64,000 nt of DNA from SAR324 cluster bacterium REDSEA-S27_B3. GTDB lineage: Bacteria > SAR324 > NAC60-12. Location of the stretch: assembly GCA_001627865.1 (NCBI GenBank), contig LUQO01000004.1:136384-200383 (forward strand). The letters are read 5' to 3'. A model generated the notes under the pieces. That model saw nothing but the letters and a program-made list of their open reading frames with translations. It was not told where the DNA came from and did no database searches. The translations under genes were made by a program, and so were the position numbers. Positions 1 through 8,980 of the stretch are shown here, piece after piece (position 1 is the first letter of the stretch; every line of letters begins with the position of its first letter).

Positions 1-1
1 C

Positions 2-1456
2 GGCCGATCCGAAGCACCTCCGTATTTTCGTGCAATTCCAATAAGCACTGAAGCTGATACAGCAGAAACTTCTGCAGCCATTACAAGTGAGAAAGTCTCT
101 TTGTTATTGAAAAAGAGCCTGGAAAACCATGAATGGCGTCAGCAGAACTGCGTCAACCTTATCCCCTCTGAAATGACACAGTCCTCTTTGGTCAGGCTTC
201 TGCAGATCACCGATCCATGTGGACGCTACGCGGAACACAAGGAACTGCTTGCTGCATTTGAACAGGAAGTATTCTACTACCAGGGGACAGAATTCATTGA
301 GTGGGTTGAAGAAAGGCTGGTCGATGAAATGTGTCAATTTCTTGGCTGCCCGCTGGTTGAATCCAGGATGATCAGCGGACAGATGGCAAACATGACAGTT
401 TTCAGCGCACTGGTTGATTTTCGAAACCGCACAGAACGCCGCAGTGAACCCGCCCGTATTCCTCTGGTGATGAACAATCACATTGGCAAAGGCGGTCACC
501 TGAGTTCCCAGCCGATGGGGGCCCTGCGTGACTATGTGGCAAAAAATCCGATAACAGAGAAGTATGCGGTGATAAACTTCCCTGTACTCAGGGATGACCC
601 TTATTGCATTGATCTGCAGGAAACAGCTGAACTGCTGGAACGTTATGATCCGGAACTTATTATTCTCGGCAAGAGCATGATTCTGTATCCGGAACCGGTG
701 GAGGCCATCTGTAAGATTCTGGAGTCAAAACTTGTCAGGCCTGTGGTGATGTATGACATGGCACACGTTTTGGGATTGATAGGACCGCACTTTCAGAACC
801 CATTTGCTGAAGGAGTAGATATTGTCACCGGATCAACTCACAAAACCCTGTTCGGCTCACAGCGTGGACTAATCGGGGCGGCGTTTCAAGAAGAAACTCC
901 AGAATACGAACTTTGGCAAACCATTCAGCGGAGAGCATTCCCCGGTGCAGTCAGCAACCATCACCTGGGCACGCTGCTCGGAATGCTGATGGCTTCTCTT
1001 GAGATGAATGCCTTTAAGGATTCCTATCAGCCACAGGTGTTGGCAAATGCCAAAGCCTTTGCTAGTGCACTGGCTGATGAAGGAATTAAGGTACAGGGAA
1101 ATCCTGAGCTTGGCTATACCCAGACTCACCAGGTTGTAGTGGTTGTGGGTTACGCCCAGGGCACGGTCATCGCTGAGGAACTGGAAGCAAGCAACATCAT
1201 TGTCAACTACCAGGCTATTCCTTCTGATGAAAGTTTTACCTCCAGTTCCGGCCTGCGCATGGGAGTGGCCGAAATGACACGTTTCGGCATGAAGGAGGAT
1301 GACTTCAGGGAATTTGCCACACTTTTTGCTGAGGCCGTTCACGGAAGGAGTGTGGGTGATGAAGTAGCCCGGTTCCGTAAACGCTTCCTTAATCTGCATT
1401 ACTGCTTCGATCAGGATTATCCTGAGGATGTTGAAGCACTTAAAAAACTTTTTTGA
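2..1456 (+). CDS. SHMT-like PLP-dependent enzyme, 5'-truncated by window edge
   Basis: This is a fold-type I PLP enzyme of the serine hydroxymethyltransferase superfamily. Family marks are INLIPSE-like NLIPSEM, SGQMAN (SGSxAN in SHMT) and the lysine motif GSTHKTLFGS, whose Lys would form the Schiff base. The usual GGHLTHG is altered to GGHLSSQ and the C-terminal RLGTPALTTRG region reads LRMGVAEMTRFG, so a non-folate aldolase or transferase role is possible. The track start at 101 is a TTG. The frame is open to base 2 with no stop, so the true start lies left of the window. The downstream genes are convergent on the minus strand. Superfamily assignment is firm; the reaction is not known. Confidence 0.8.
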   Translation, partial: GRSEAPPYFRAIPISTEADTAETSAAITSEKVSLLLKKSLENHEWRQQNCVNLIPSEMTQSSLVRLLQITDPCGRYAEHKELLAAFEQEVFYYQGTEFIEWVEERLVDEMCQFLGCPLVESRMISGQMANMTVFSALVDFRNRTERRSEPARIPLVMNNHIGKGGHLSSQPMGALRDYVAKNPITEKYAVINFPVLRDDPYCIDLQETAELLERYDPELIILGKSMILYPEPVEAICKILESKLVRPVVMYDMAHVLGLIGPHFQNPFAEGVDIVTGSTHKTLFGSQRGLIGAAFQEETPEYELWQTIQRRAFPGAVSNHHLGTLLGMLMASLEMNAFKDSYQPQVLANAKAFASALADEGIKVQGNPELGYTQTHQVVVVVGYAQGTVIAEELEASNIIVNYQAIPSDESFTSSSGLRMGVAEMTRFGMKEDDFREFATLFAEAVHGRSVGDEVARFRKRFLNLHYCFDQDYPEDVEALKKLF

Positions 1457-1626
1457 TACATTAAGATTGGTATTAGCTTTCAACAAGACAGCACGGGGTG
1501 AACAATTCAACCTTGTTTAAGGCCTTGGTTCTTATTGAAGTATAATTAGTGGATTAGGACCTGAGGGGTGATTACTATGACGGGGCTTTTACTTATCCAA
1601 CTTTAACAAGCATAAAATAATCAGTA

Positions 1627-2322
1627 TTATTTTATTTCAGCTGATTCCTGAATTGCCTGCTTGAGAACCTCATAATTAAAATCGTCTCTTTTGCATGCAT
1701 CAAGAATTACCTTCTCCCGCCTGATCATCAGATCAATGGCATTCGGCAAATCCTTTGCGAGCTCCGCAGGAATGACTACGGCGCCATGCCGGTCGGCATG
1801 TACTAAGTCATTGTGCTGAACTTTCATACCGAAAATTTCTACGGGTATTCCTGTTTCCTCTACCCGCACATACGCATGGGCCGGCCCTATTTTTCCTGCA
1901 AGCACCTGGAATCCCGGAGCAAGCACATCAAGATCCCGTACCGAGCCGTTGGTCAAAACACCTGCAACTCCCAGCGCGTTATGAATGTTTGTATTCACCT
2001 CTCCCCAGAAAGAGCCAAAACCGGGAATATCATCAATATCCTGGATCACACTCACACAGGGGCCTGTTCCGGAGGACACATATTGGTAATAAGCTAAACT
2101 TCGTTCACGCTTTGTGTTTGGATCAACTTCAGTGGATGAGCGGATGGTTGCTGTCCTGGCATAACCCACAAGCGGAGGAAGCGACGTGTCAGCGCAGACC
2201 AGCTGTTCTGTAGTAAAACCGCTGGTGCGGAAGCTGGAATCAAGCAGTTCCAGTGAATTCACGATTGTCGGCGTGTCGTATTTCCTGAATGTATCAAGCA
2301 GGGTTTGAGGGATTTGTTTCAA
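1627..2322 (-). CDS. RraA-like / HMG-aldolase family protein
   Basis: The 231-residue protein belongs to the RraA / 4-carboxy-4-hydroxy-2-oxoadipate aldolase fold family. The core GVLTNGSVRD and VHADRHGAVVIP segments correspond to the family's substrate- and metal-binding loops. Members either cleave 4-hydroxy-4-methyl-2-oxoglutarate-type acids or have unrelated regulatory roles. Next to an SDR and a HisD-type dehydrogenase, a catabolic retro-aldol step is more likely than RNase E regulation. The start is a TTG with no clear Shine-Dalgarno and no in-frame ATG nearby, so the first residues are uncertain. It is the last gene of a minus-strand run. Confidence 0.8.
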   Translation of the reverse strand: MKQIPQTLLDTFRKYDTPTIVNSLELLDSSFRTSGFTTEQLVCADTSLPPLVGYARTATIRSSTEVDPNTKRERSLAYYQYVSSGTGPCVSVIQDIDDIPGFGSFWGEVNTNIHNALGVAGVLTNGSVRDLDVLAPGFQVLAGKIGPAHAYVRVEETGIPVEIFGMKVQHNDLVHADRHGAVVIPAELAKDLPNAIDLMIRREKVILDACKRDDFNYEVLKQAIQESAEIK

Positions 2323-2363
2323 GGTTACATTTAAAAGTGTTAAAGTAGTTTTACCTGCTGTGA

Positions 2364-3031
2364 TCAGACAGCAGTCCAGCCCCCGTCAACCTTGATGGCT
2401 GAGCCGGTCACCATTTTACTCATGTCAGAGGCAAGAAACAGCACTGCGTCTGCCACATCCTCAGTCTGTCCTACATGTCCAAGCGGAATGCGGCTCAGGA
2501 CATAATCACCGAATTCCTTTTCTGCCAGGAATGGTTTTGTCAGTTCTGTCTCAACAAAGGTCGGGCAGACAGTATTTACCCTTATTCCATTTTCTGCCAG
2601 GTCCAGCGCCATGCTTTTATTGATCCCTTAATTCCAGACTCAAGCATTCCCTTTGCAACAACCTGTGCCACGAAAAAGGCTGATTTAACATTAAGGTCAA
2701 TTACCTTATCGAAACTCTCTTCCGTGACATCGCAGAAATGTTCTGGAATATTGCTGCCCGCGTTGTTCACAAGTATGTTGAAAGGGCCATGATTTGATAA
2801 ATTATAAACTGCTTCCATGGACAGAAGGTCTGCCGCGTAAACCGAGGCTTTTCCTCCGGATTCAATGATTTGATCCAGGACCTTTTCCAGTTGTTCTTCG
2901 GAGCGCGCGGTCAGCACAACTTCCGCGCCCACCGAGGCCAGGCATTTAGCACATGCTTTACCTATACCCCTGCCGGCACCGGTAACCAGTGCACGCTGTC
3001 CGCTTAACTCAAATTTTTTTTCTTCTGTCAC
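2364..3031 (-). pseudogene. Short-chain dehydrogenase (SDR), internal deletion removing the active site
   Basis: Two ORFs in different frames together make one SDR. The N-terminal part carries the NAD(P)-binding TGAGRGIG and the LVNNAGS motif. The C-terminal part begins KSMALDLAENGIRVNTV and ends SAIKVDGGW. Between GSI and KSM the usual ~30 residues are missing, with the catalytic Ser and the YxxxK pair, and the frame changes there (near 2615-2622). The gene should therefore make no working enzyme. The GTG start overlaps the TGA stop of the upstream HisD-type gene, so the two were one transcript. An assembly collapse would look the same. Confidence 0.85.
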
Positions 3032-4314
3032 GTAGCTTCTCTGCTGTATCTACGCACCCTGAGATCAGCCTGTTCCTGGTGTCCGGCAAATCCTTCAAGC
3101 CTGCATAATCTTGAACAGTATTCTCCTACCTTCACACTGGCTTCGTTGCTGAGGACTTTCTGGTAGGTACAGGTCTTGAGGAATTTTCCAACCCACAGGC
3201 CTCCGGTGTAGCGCGCCGCTTTTAAGGTGGGCAGAGTATGGTTTGTGCCGATCACCTTGTCTCCATAGGAAACATTGGTACGAGGCCCAAGGAAAAGCGC
3301 GCCGTAGTTTGTCATGTTCTCCAGGAACCAGTCATCCTTTTGGGTCATTACCTGCACATGCTCAAAAGCAAGTTCATCAGCAATCTCCAGCATTTCATCA
3401 TAAGAATCAGCCACGATTATCTGTCCGTAGTTTTTCCAGGCCGGTTCCGCGGTGTCACTGGTTGAAAGCGTTTTCAGCTGCCTTTCCACCTCCTCAAGAG
3501 TGTTCCTGGCAAGATTCATTGAATTTGTTAAAAGGACTGCAGGGGAAGTCGGACCATGCTCTGCCTGTCCCAGCAGGTCTGTGGCACACATTTCTCCATC
3601 AACCGTTTCATCCGCAATTACAAGAGTTTCGGTTGGTCCGGCAAAAAGGTCAATACCAACTCGTCCGTACAGCTGCCTCTTGGCTTCTGCCACATAGGCA
3701 TTTCCCGGTCCAACCAAAATGTCCACGGGTGGAATGGATTCTGTCCCCAATGCCATGGCTGCAACTGCCTGGACACCTCCAATCACGAATATATCGTCTG
3801 CCCCTCCAAGATGCTGGGCCGCAACGATAGCATCAGACGGACGTCCTTCATAGGGAGGAGCACAGGTAATGATTTCCTTTACGCCGGCCACCTTTGCTGT
3901 TACAACAGACATGTGGGCAGAAGCAACCATCGGGAACTTTCCTCCTGGTACATAACTTCCAACACGGTTGGTGGGGATATTCCTGTGCCCAAGAATCACA
4001 CCCGGAAGCGTTTCCTCTTCAACGTCTTTCATGGAATCCCGCTGTATCTGGGCGAAGTTCCTGATCTGCTCCTGAGCGAAGCGGATGTCCTCTATTGTCT
4101 GTGCATCAAGCCGCTCTATGCAGGACTGTATTTCTTTTTCAGTAAGTCGGAATTCATCAGGAGACCAGTTGTCAAATCGTTTCGAAAGCTCCCTGACTGC
4201 TGTGTCCCCACGCTTGTCAATATCTTCAAGCAGTTTTTCTACCGTCTCACGTATTTGTTTCTGGGCTTCGTCCCGTTGTTCTTCTGAAATTGCTTCCTTT
4301 ATCCAGTTTGCCAT
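3028..4314 (-). CDS. Histidinol-dehydrogenase-family enzyme (sulfopropanediol dehydrogenase type)
   Basis: The 428-residue protein is an NAD-dependent, zinc-containing dehydrogenase of the HisD family, oxidising an alcohol to an acid in two steps. Visible are [18 protein letters not shown], the zinc ligands of GQAEHGP and [13 protein letters not shown], the catalytic Glu-His pair in FEHVQV, and a closing EGFAGHQ. No other his genes are present, and the partner is an SDR. This pairing is typical of the HpsN-like group acting on 2,3-dihydroxypropane-1-sulfonate or related polyols rather than on histidinol. The ATG has a GGGAG ribosome site. The substrate is inferred. Confidence 0.8.
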   Translation of the reverse strand: MANWIKEAISEEQRDEAQKQIRETVEKLLEDIDKRGDTAVRELSKRFDNWSPDEFRLTEKEIQSCIERLDAQTIEDIRFAQEQIRNFAQIQRDSMKDVEEETLPGVILGHRNIPTNRVGSYVPGGKFPMVASAHMSVVTAKVAGVKEIITCAPPYEGRPSDAIVAAQHLGGADDIFVIGGVQAVAAMALGTESIPPVDILVGPGNAYVAEAKRQLYGRVGIDLFAGPTETLVIADETVDGEMCATDLLGQAEHGPTSPAVLLTNSMNLARNTLEEVERQLKTLSTSDTAEPAWKNYGQIIVADSYDEMLEIADELAFEHVQVMTQKDDWFLENMTNYGALFLGPRTNVSYGDKVIGTNHTLPTLKAARYTGGLWVGKFLKTCTYQKVLSNEASVKVGEYCSRLCRLEGFAGHQEQADLRVRRYSREAT

Positions 4315-4378
4315 AATTCTCCCTATTTTATTGAACGATTTTTGTACTTAATTTATTGTTAACCGGTTTATCGATGTA

Positions 4379-5353
4379 TTAACTCATGGAATAGCTGCTG
4401 ATTTGCATCCATAGTGAGATCTCATCAATCGCATTATATTCCCTTACAACCAAACCTTCCTGCATTTCAGCATGGGTCATGGCCATGATTACCACTGGAG
4501 CACCTGTTGGTTCGCCGAAACTTCCAAATCCGGTATGTTTAGCGGAATAGCTCCAGCGCAAAGCAATTCTGGTATTTTTACCTTCCTCCTCATTGACAAT
4601 CCAATGATGAACCCTAAAACTTCCTTTTGGGAAAGATTTAGTGTAGCCTGTGAGAAATTCAATAAGCTGATCACGGCCATAAATAACTTTTTCTTCAGGA
4701 GCATGAATCTGGCAGGCCCTGTTGTGTGATTTTTCCAGAATGCTGAATTCTGATTGCTCCCATATGGCTTGGTAAGTTTGAGCAAGATTTTTTGCTGCTC
4801 CGTTAAGCGGGCCTGAGTCAGGAGGTCCTGTCCAGCGATTAACGTATTCCTCAGCTGTAGGAACTTCACTACCTTTCTCCTTAAGGTTTGAAATCAACTG
4901 ACGTGCGAATTGATCTGGTTCGAGTCCTATCTGTTTTACAATGGCGGATTGATCTCTAACCATCCACTCATCAATCACTTGGTTTTCCCTGCAGATGCAA
5001 TCTGCGATGACTCTGTAAGTAACTTTTGAACTGTTTGGAGATCCGTAAAATCCGTCGCCAAGATGTGTTGCAGTACTAAGTATTCTGTGTGAAGAATAAA
5101 ATGTTCCCGGAAGATCCTCAGATCCTATCACATCTTCTCCCAGCAGCTGCCTGTCAGGAAACATCTTCAGTGTATCCCAGGTGGAACTGATTACATCTTC
5201 AACACTGTATGAGACGCTTGTGGGGGTCTTTACAGGAGCCTTTTCACCATAATAATCCCTGATACGTTCCACTCCGCGTTCCTCCCAGATGCGATAAGTA
5301 ATCTTGAGGATGTAATCCTTTAAATCCTTAAATTCAGTTTCAAACCCTTTCAT
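4379..5353 (-). CDS. SnoaL/NTF2-like protein, divergent two-domain member
   Basis: The 324-residue protein has no signal peptide or membrane helix. It looks like two NTF2-like (SnoaL, ester-cyclase type) halves: an N-terminal half with a 'THLGDGFYG' strand region, and a C-terminal half with FLTGYTKSFPKGSFRVHHW and ALRWSYSAKHTG. It is more distant from the three SnoaL-pair proteins at 5.8, 10.5 and 11.6 kb than these are from one another. SnoaL-like folds include cyclases, isomerases, hydratases and dehydratases; the substrate is unknown. It lies upstream of, and in the same direction as, the HisD/SDR/RraA genes. Confidence 0.6.
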   Translation of the reverse strand: MKGFETEFKDLKDYILKITYRIWEERGVERIRDYYGEKAPVKTPTSVSYSVEDVISSTWDTLKMFPDRQLLGEDVIGSEDLPGTFYSSHRILSTATHLGDGFYGSPNSSKVTYRVIADCICRENQVIDEWMVRDQSAIVKQIGLEPDQFARQLISNLKEKGSEVPTAEEYVNRWTGPPDSGPLNGAAKNLAQTYQAIWEQSEFSILEKSHNRACQIHAPEEKVIYGRDQLIEFLTGYTKSFPKGSFRVHHWIVNEEEGKNTRIALRWSYSAKHTGFGSFGEPTGAPVVIMAMTHAEMQEGLVVREYNAIDEISLWMQISSYSMS

Positions 5354-5759
5354 TACATTACAACACAGGTATTTTTTTCATCCTTTCATCACACCATGAT
5401 TTAAACCGCCGAATATCTGACACTCGAAGAACATTATTTCGAGACCACATTACCGGAATGATTATTTGCCTGAAGTCCTCAAACCATTGAGTAGTCAACA
5501 AGTTCTTTATGAAAATTCAAAAATTTACATCAAATTATTAATAAACATGATGTTCAGCACTTTATGAAATCAGGATGGAATAGAATTAATGCAATTCATA
5601 AAATGCAAATTCGTTGGGCTCTGATGCTTCAGGAAAAACGATTATAAGGCTTGTGATGAGTTCTTGTTTGTTTGATTAAGGTTATATTCGAGACAACTGG
5701 ATCCCACATGAAATTTTACTAATTCCTGAACAAACCACGCATTTTGATGGTTAATTTTT
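5354..5759. other. AT-rich intergenic stretch, no gene recognised
   Basis: About 400 bases between two minus-strand SnoaL-type genes. It should hold the promoter of the 4379-5353 gene. I see no RNA gene, strong hairpin or convincing short ORF. One 27-codon plus-strand frame (5564-5647) has no ribosome site. Confidence 0.5.
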
Positions 5760-6779
5760 TTAAAGTAAAATTTCTATATCTACTGCTTCGAAAACATCGT
5801 AATCTAGTTGTTTTAGCATATCAATTAGATCAACAAATACCCAATTTTCTACAAGAACGTCTCCTTCTCTTCTCCACCAATCAGAAACACGACAAGTAAA
5901 TTGTTGTCCCTTAGCTTTAATTCCTAGCCAATCCTGACATAAATGCCCACCATGTGAGGGCCAACCACCTGAAGCAACGAAATTTCCTTCAGCAAATCTC
6001 GCAAAATGGCCTTTAACAGCTAAATCAAGCTTTGATCCTTTTTCACAAGTCATGGTTGTAGAAGATTTACGATAGGGATCAAAAACACTTTCATAGGGTA
6101 ATTGAAAACGAGCAAAACCATCTACACCTATATAACTTCCATAGCCTGATGGACCATACCACATCATATTTGGGTGCCAATATTTTCTCCAATATTGTTC
6201 TTTGGTATGAAGATTTCTAAGCATTTCTTCAACCATCACAAGGCTGGTTTTAGTTTCTTCTGAATTTTGCGCTTCTAATATAATCCCATCTGAAGTTATT
6301 GGACCAGGAATAAATCTTTCATCCCCCAAACTTTTTGTAAGCAATGGCCATTTTCCAATTTGGCGCAATAGATCAATAAAATCTAAAAAAATATATGTTT
6401 CGATAGCCTGGCCATTTTGCATTCTGTGAAACTCGCCATATCGTAAATACGTCAACTTTTTATTTGCTGGAATTCCCATCCAATCCTTTGCAAATGTTCC
6501 AACATAGTGACCAGAGCCTGTCACCCATTCTTGATTATTGGAAATTCCAGCAAAAATAATATCAGTTCGTCTATATAAGTTTGGAAATGCAGATAACATT
6601 GGGCTAAAAATTTTTTTTAAGAGTCCTTTTCCTCCTGTGATTTCGTTAATGGGAGCAACAACGTTAATTTTTGCTTCATTGTTAAAGAATTGATGAACGG
6701 CATTACTTAGCCCATCTTCTGTAATATCCAATAGATCATTGGAGAATTTTTTATATATTATTTTGTTTTCTGAAATCAT
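5760..6779 (-). CDS. Tandem SnoaL-like (ester-cyclase family) protein
   Basis: The protein has two SnoaL/NTF2-like repeats. Each carries the family pattern W-x-G-(I/L)-x-A followed by R and an acidic/aromatic residue, then E-x-W-x-F-x-D (GIPANKKLTYLRYGEFHR and GIKAKGQQFTCRVSDWWRR). The linker PGPITSDGI and the second-half motif WYGPSGYGS recur in the proteins at 10542 and 11602. I prefer the ATG at 6779 over the track's GTG at 6788: AAAGGG lies 8 bases before the ATG and directly abuts the GTG. It is the last gene of the ABC transporter operon, so it probably acts on the imported compound. It is markedly AT-rich. Confidence 0.75.
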   Translation of the reverse strand: MISENKIIYKKFSNDLLDITEDGLSNAVHQFFNNEAKINVVAPINEITGGKGLLKKIFSPMLSAFPNLYRRTDIIFAGISNNQEWVTGSGHYVGTFAKDWMGIPANKKLTYLRYGEFHRMQNGQAIETYIFLDFIDLLRQIGKWPLLTKSLGDERFIPGPITSDGIILEAQNSEETKTSLVMVEEMLRNLHTKEQYWRKYWHPNMMWYGPSGYGSYIGVDGFARFQLPYESVFDPYRKSSTTMTCEKGSKLDLAVKGHFARFAEGNFVASGGWPSHGGHLCQDWLGIKAKGQQFTCRVSDWWRREGDVLVENWVFVDLIDMLKQLDYDVFEAVDIEILL

Positions 6780-6784
6780 TTCAT

Positions 6785-7666
6785 TCACCCTTTAACTGCA
6801 CCAGCTGTCAATCCACTTATAATTTGTTTTTGAAAAAACATAACAATCATAAATAAAGGCGCTGTTGCGGAAACCACTGATGCAACTGCCCACATCATAT
6901 TTCCTTCATGTTGATTAGTGCCTAAATAACTCTGAAGTTTGGGTACCATCGTATGGTTTTCAAAACTAAGCAGCATTGCTGTGACAGTGAAATCGTTGTA
7001 GGCAAGCATCAAACTGAATAATCCTGCTGTTATTACCCCAGGCCACATGACAGGCATTATGATATATCTGAATGCTTGAAAATGTGAGCACCCATCTATC
7101 ATTCCACTTTCATCTAGTTCTTTTGGAACGGTTTTAAAAAAAGAATATAATAGCCATAAAGTGAATGGTTGATTAATCGCAACAAGAACGATAATTGTTG
7201 TTGGAAGGATTCCCCAGATATTCAGTTGAAAAAATGGGAATAAATATCCTGAAACAAGTGTAATATGTGGCATAGCACGAAAAACAAGTGCAGTTATTAA
7301 AATCCAGAAAGCATATCGATAAGGTGATCGTGAGAGAGCATAGCCGCCGAGAGTACCTAGAAATAAAGAGATCGTAACAACAAAAAAAGTCACAATTACT
7401 GTATTTCTTGCGGCATACCAAAATTCTCCTTCAATCCAGGCTTCTTTATAAGCATTCAAAGTGTAACGTCCACCAGTTTCAATAATAGTGTTAAAACCTG
7501 AGATTACGTACCACCAATCTGATCTTGAAAAAAAATCCTCACGAACCTTGAATGACCCTAAAAAAGTCCAGATGAAAGGGAAAGCTGCTATTATGAGCCA
7601 GGTAATTATAAATATGGTATTTATAATTAATAGTTTTCTGGATTTAATGTCTGCTAAAGTTGCCAT
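6785..7666 (-). CDS. ABC transporter permease, MalG/carbohydrate type 1 family
   Basis: The 293-residue inner-membrane protein has about six hydrophobic helices. It carries the EAA-type cytoplasmic loop (DESGMIDGCSHFQAFRYIIMPVMWPG) that docks on the ATPase. The first helix is IINTIFIITWLIIAAFPFIW. With the upstream MalF-like permease and the binding protein it forms a CUT1-type importer for a sugar, polyol or sugar derivative. It ends just before the SnoaL gene and starts 8 bases after the other permease. Composition is AT-rich like its two neighbours. The substrate cannot be read from the sequence. Confidence 0.9.
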   Translation of the reverse strand: MATLADIKSRKLLIINTIFIITWLIIAAFPFIWTFLGSFKVREDFFSRSDWWYVISGFNTIIETGGRYTLNAYKEAWIEGEFWYAARNTVIVTFFVVTISLFLGTLGGYALSRSPYRYAFWILITALVFRAMPHITLVSGYLFPFFQLNIWGILPTTIIVLVAINQPFTLWLLYSFFKTVPKELDESGMIDGCSHFQAFRYIIMPVMWPGVITAGLFSLMLAYNDFTVTAMLLSFENHTMVPKLQSYLGTNQHEGNMMWAVASVVSATAPLFMIVMFFQKQIISGLTAGAVKG

Positions 7667-7674
7667 GTTTTTTC

Positions 7675-8703
7675 TTATCTTGTTTCTCCAAACTCACGCC
7701 ATGTTTTAATTAGTACCGGAGTTAAAAGTATTCCAACCATGATGATAGTTAAAATAGAGGTTGCAGCAGCAGAACCAAAATTCATTACCTCAATATTGCG
7801 TAGATCATTATAAATTAGCCATGAAAATGATTGAGCGCTTGCCTCTGCACTAAAACCAAGTATCGGCTCGAAAACTCTGATATTGTCCATCATTGAAATA
7901 AGAGCAATAAAAACTGCCACTGGAAGCAAATGCGGAATAACGACATATCGAATTCTTTGAATGCGATCTGCACCATCTATTATCGCTGCTTCTATGGGTT
8001 CTTGCGGTACTGTTTGAAGAGCAGCATAAAAAACAATAAAGGCAAAAGGAGCATGGTGCCATATTCCATAAGTTATTAATGTAATCCAGGTAAGTGTGGT
8101 TGAAGCTTTTAAGGATAGATAAGGATCATTGAATAAATCCTGAATTGTTGATCCAATAATGCCTTCAGCGTCAATCATCCAGAATAGTACCAGAGAACCC
8201 ATCAAAGGAGTAACAATCATTGGCAGGATTGTTGCGAAAATAGTCGGCCCTTTTATCTTCAGTGTTAAAGCATTGATGCTCAGTGCTAAAATAAAACCTA
8301 AACATATGACAAAAGGTGTAACAAATAACGTATAAGTTAGTGTAAATGTTAATGCCTTATAAAAAGGTAAATTAAAAAAAGTGCTTGAAAACTCCCTAAA
8401 ATTTTTTGAATTGCTCCAACCTTCATACAATTCTTTAAATGCCAAATGATTTCGATCAATGTAAGTTTCTAAACCGTTAAATCTTCCTAAAGGCTGTTCT
8501 TCATTTAAAGCAGCATACGCTTCAATATCCACTCCGACCTCTTTTTTACATCCAAATGGATCACATATCTCAATTTCAATTGTAGGTTTTTGATGTTCAA
8601 TGAAAAGTGATTGAACAAAAATTGAAACAATTGGGATAGCAATGAATAAAACCATTGCTATGCATGTAGGAAGCATGAACCAAAAAAATGTTTTATGTTT
8701 CAC
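7675..8703 (-). CDS. ABC transporter permease, MalF/carbohydrate type 1 family
   Basis: The 342-residue inner-membrane protein has an N-terminal helix, a long extracytoplasmic loop (about residues 40-115, including the Cys pair CDPFGCKKE) and a C-terminal permease domain. The EAA loop reads EAAIIDGADRIQRIRYVVIPHLLP. It pairs with the MalG-like subunit just downstream. The ORF starts at GTG. No ATPase (MalK-like) gene lies in this cluster or anywhere in the window, so the importer must borrow an ATPase encoded elsewhere. Confidence 0.9.
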   Translation of the reverse strand: MKHKTFFWFMLPTCIAMVLFIAIPIVSIFVQSLFIEHQKPTIEIEICDPFGCKKEVGVDIEAYAALNEEQPLGRFNGLETYIDRNHLAFKELYEGWSNSKNFREFSSTFFNLPFYKALTFTLTYTLFVTPFVICLGFILALSINALTLKIKGPTIFATILPMIVTPLMGSLVLFWMIDAEGIIGSTIQDLFNDPYLSLKASTTLTWITLITYGIWHHAPFAFIVFYAALQTVPQEPIEAAIIDGADRIQRIRYVVIPHLLPVAVFIALISMMDNIRVFEPILGFSAEASAQSFSWLIYNDLRNIEVMNFGSAAATSILTIIMVGILLTPVLIKTWREFGETR

Positions 8704-8937
8704 CTATGCAGCTTTATGAGAAATTTAAATTTTGAAATTGGTTAAACCCTTAATGACAGCATCGTCACCTTGCAACCTTTGCAGGAGAATGTACAGGAAT
8801 AATGAAGAGGATACTTGGTAGATGGGTATCTGCCAGGGTATTATAGCACCTGAGTTGTAGTTCAGAAAGAACTGCGTTTCCAGTAATTTTTGATGAAAAC
8901 TGACATCATGAACTATGTCAGGTCAGAAAAAGTGAAT

Positions 8938-8966
8938 AAAGGTGGGAAAAAATTTTTCCCACCTTT
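8938..8966 (-). terminator. Perfect palindrome after the binding-protein gene
   Basis: AAAGGTGGGAAAA-A-ATTTTTCCC... forms a perfect inverted repeat of 14-base arms around one base, just past the stop of the solute-binding gene on its own strand. The arms start and end in A/T runs, so it can act as an intrinsic terminator. A partial terminator here would give more binding protein than permease. Confidence 0.7.
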
Positions 8967-8980
8967 ATGAATATATTGAT

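Noticed and set aside
869-1510. 213-residue minus-strand ORF
   Set aside because: Antisense shadow of the SHMT-like gene.
3556-4287. 243-residue plus-strand ORF
   Set aside because: It lies antisense to the well-conserved HisD-type gene and has no family sequence.
5564-5647. 27-codon frame MKSGWNRINAIHKMQ...
   Set aside because: No ribosome site, no repeat elsewhere; too little to support a transposase remnant.
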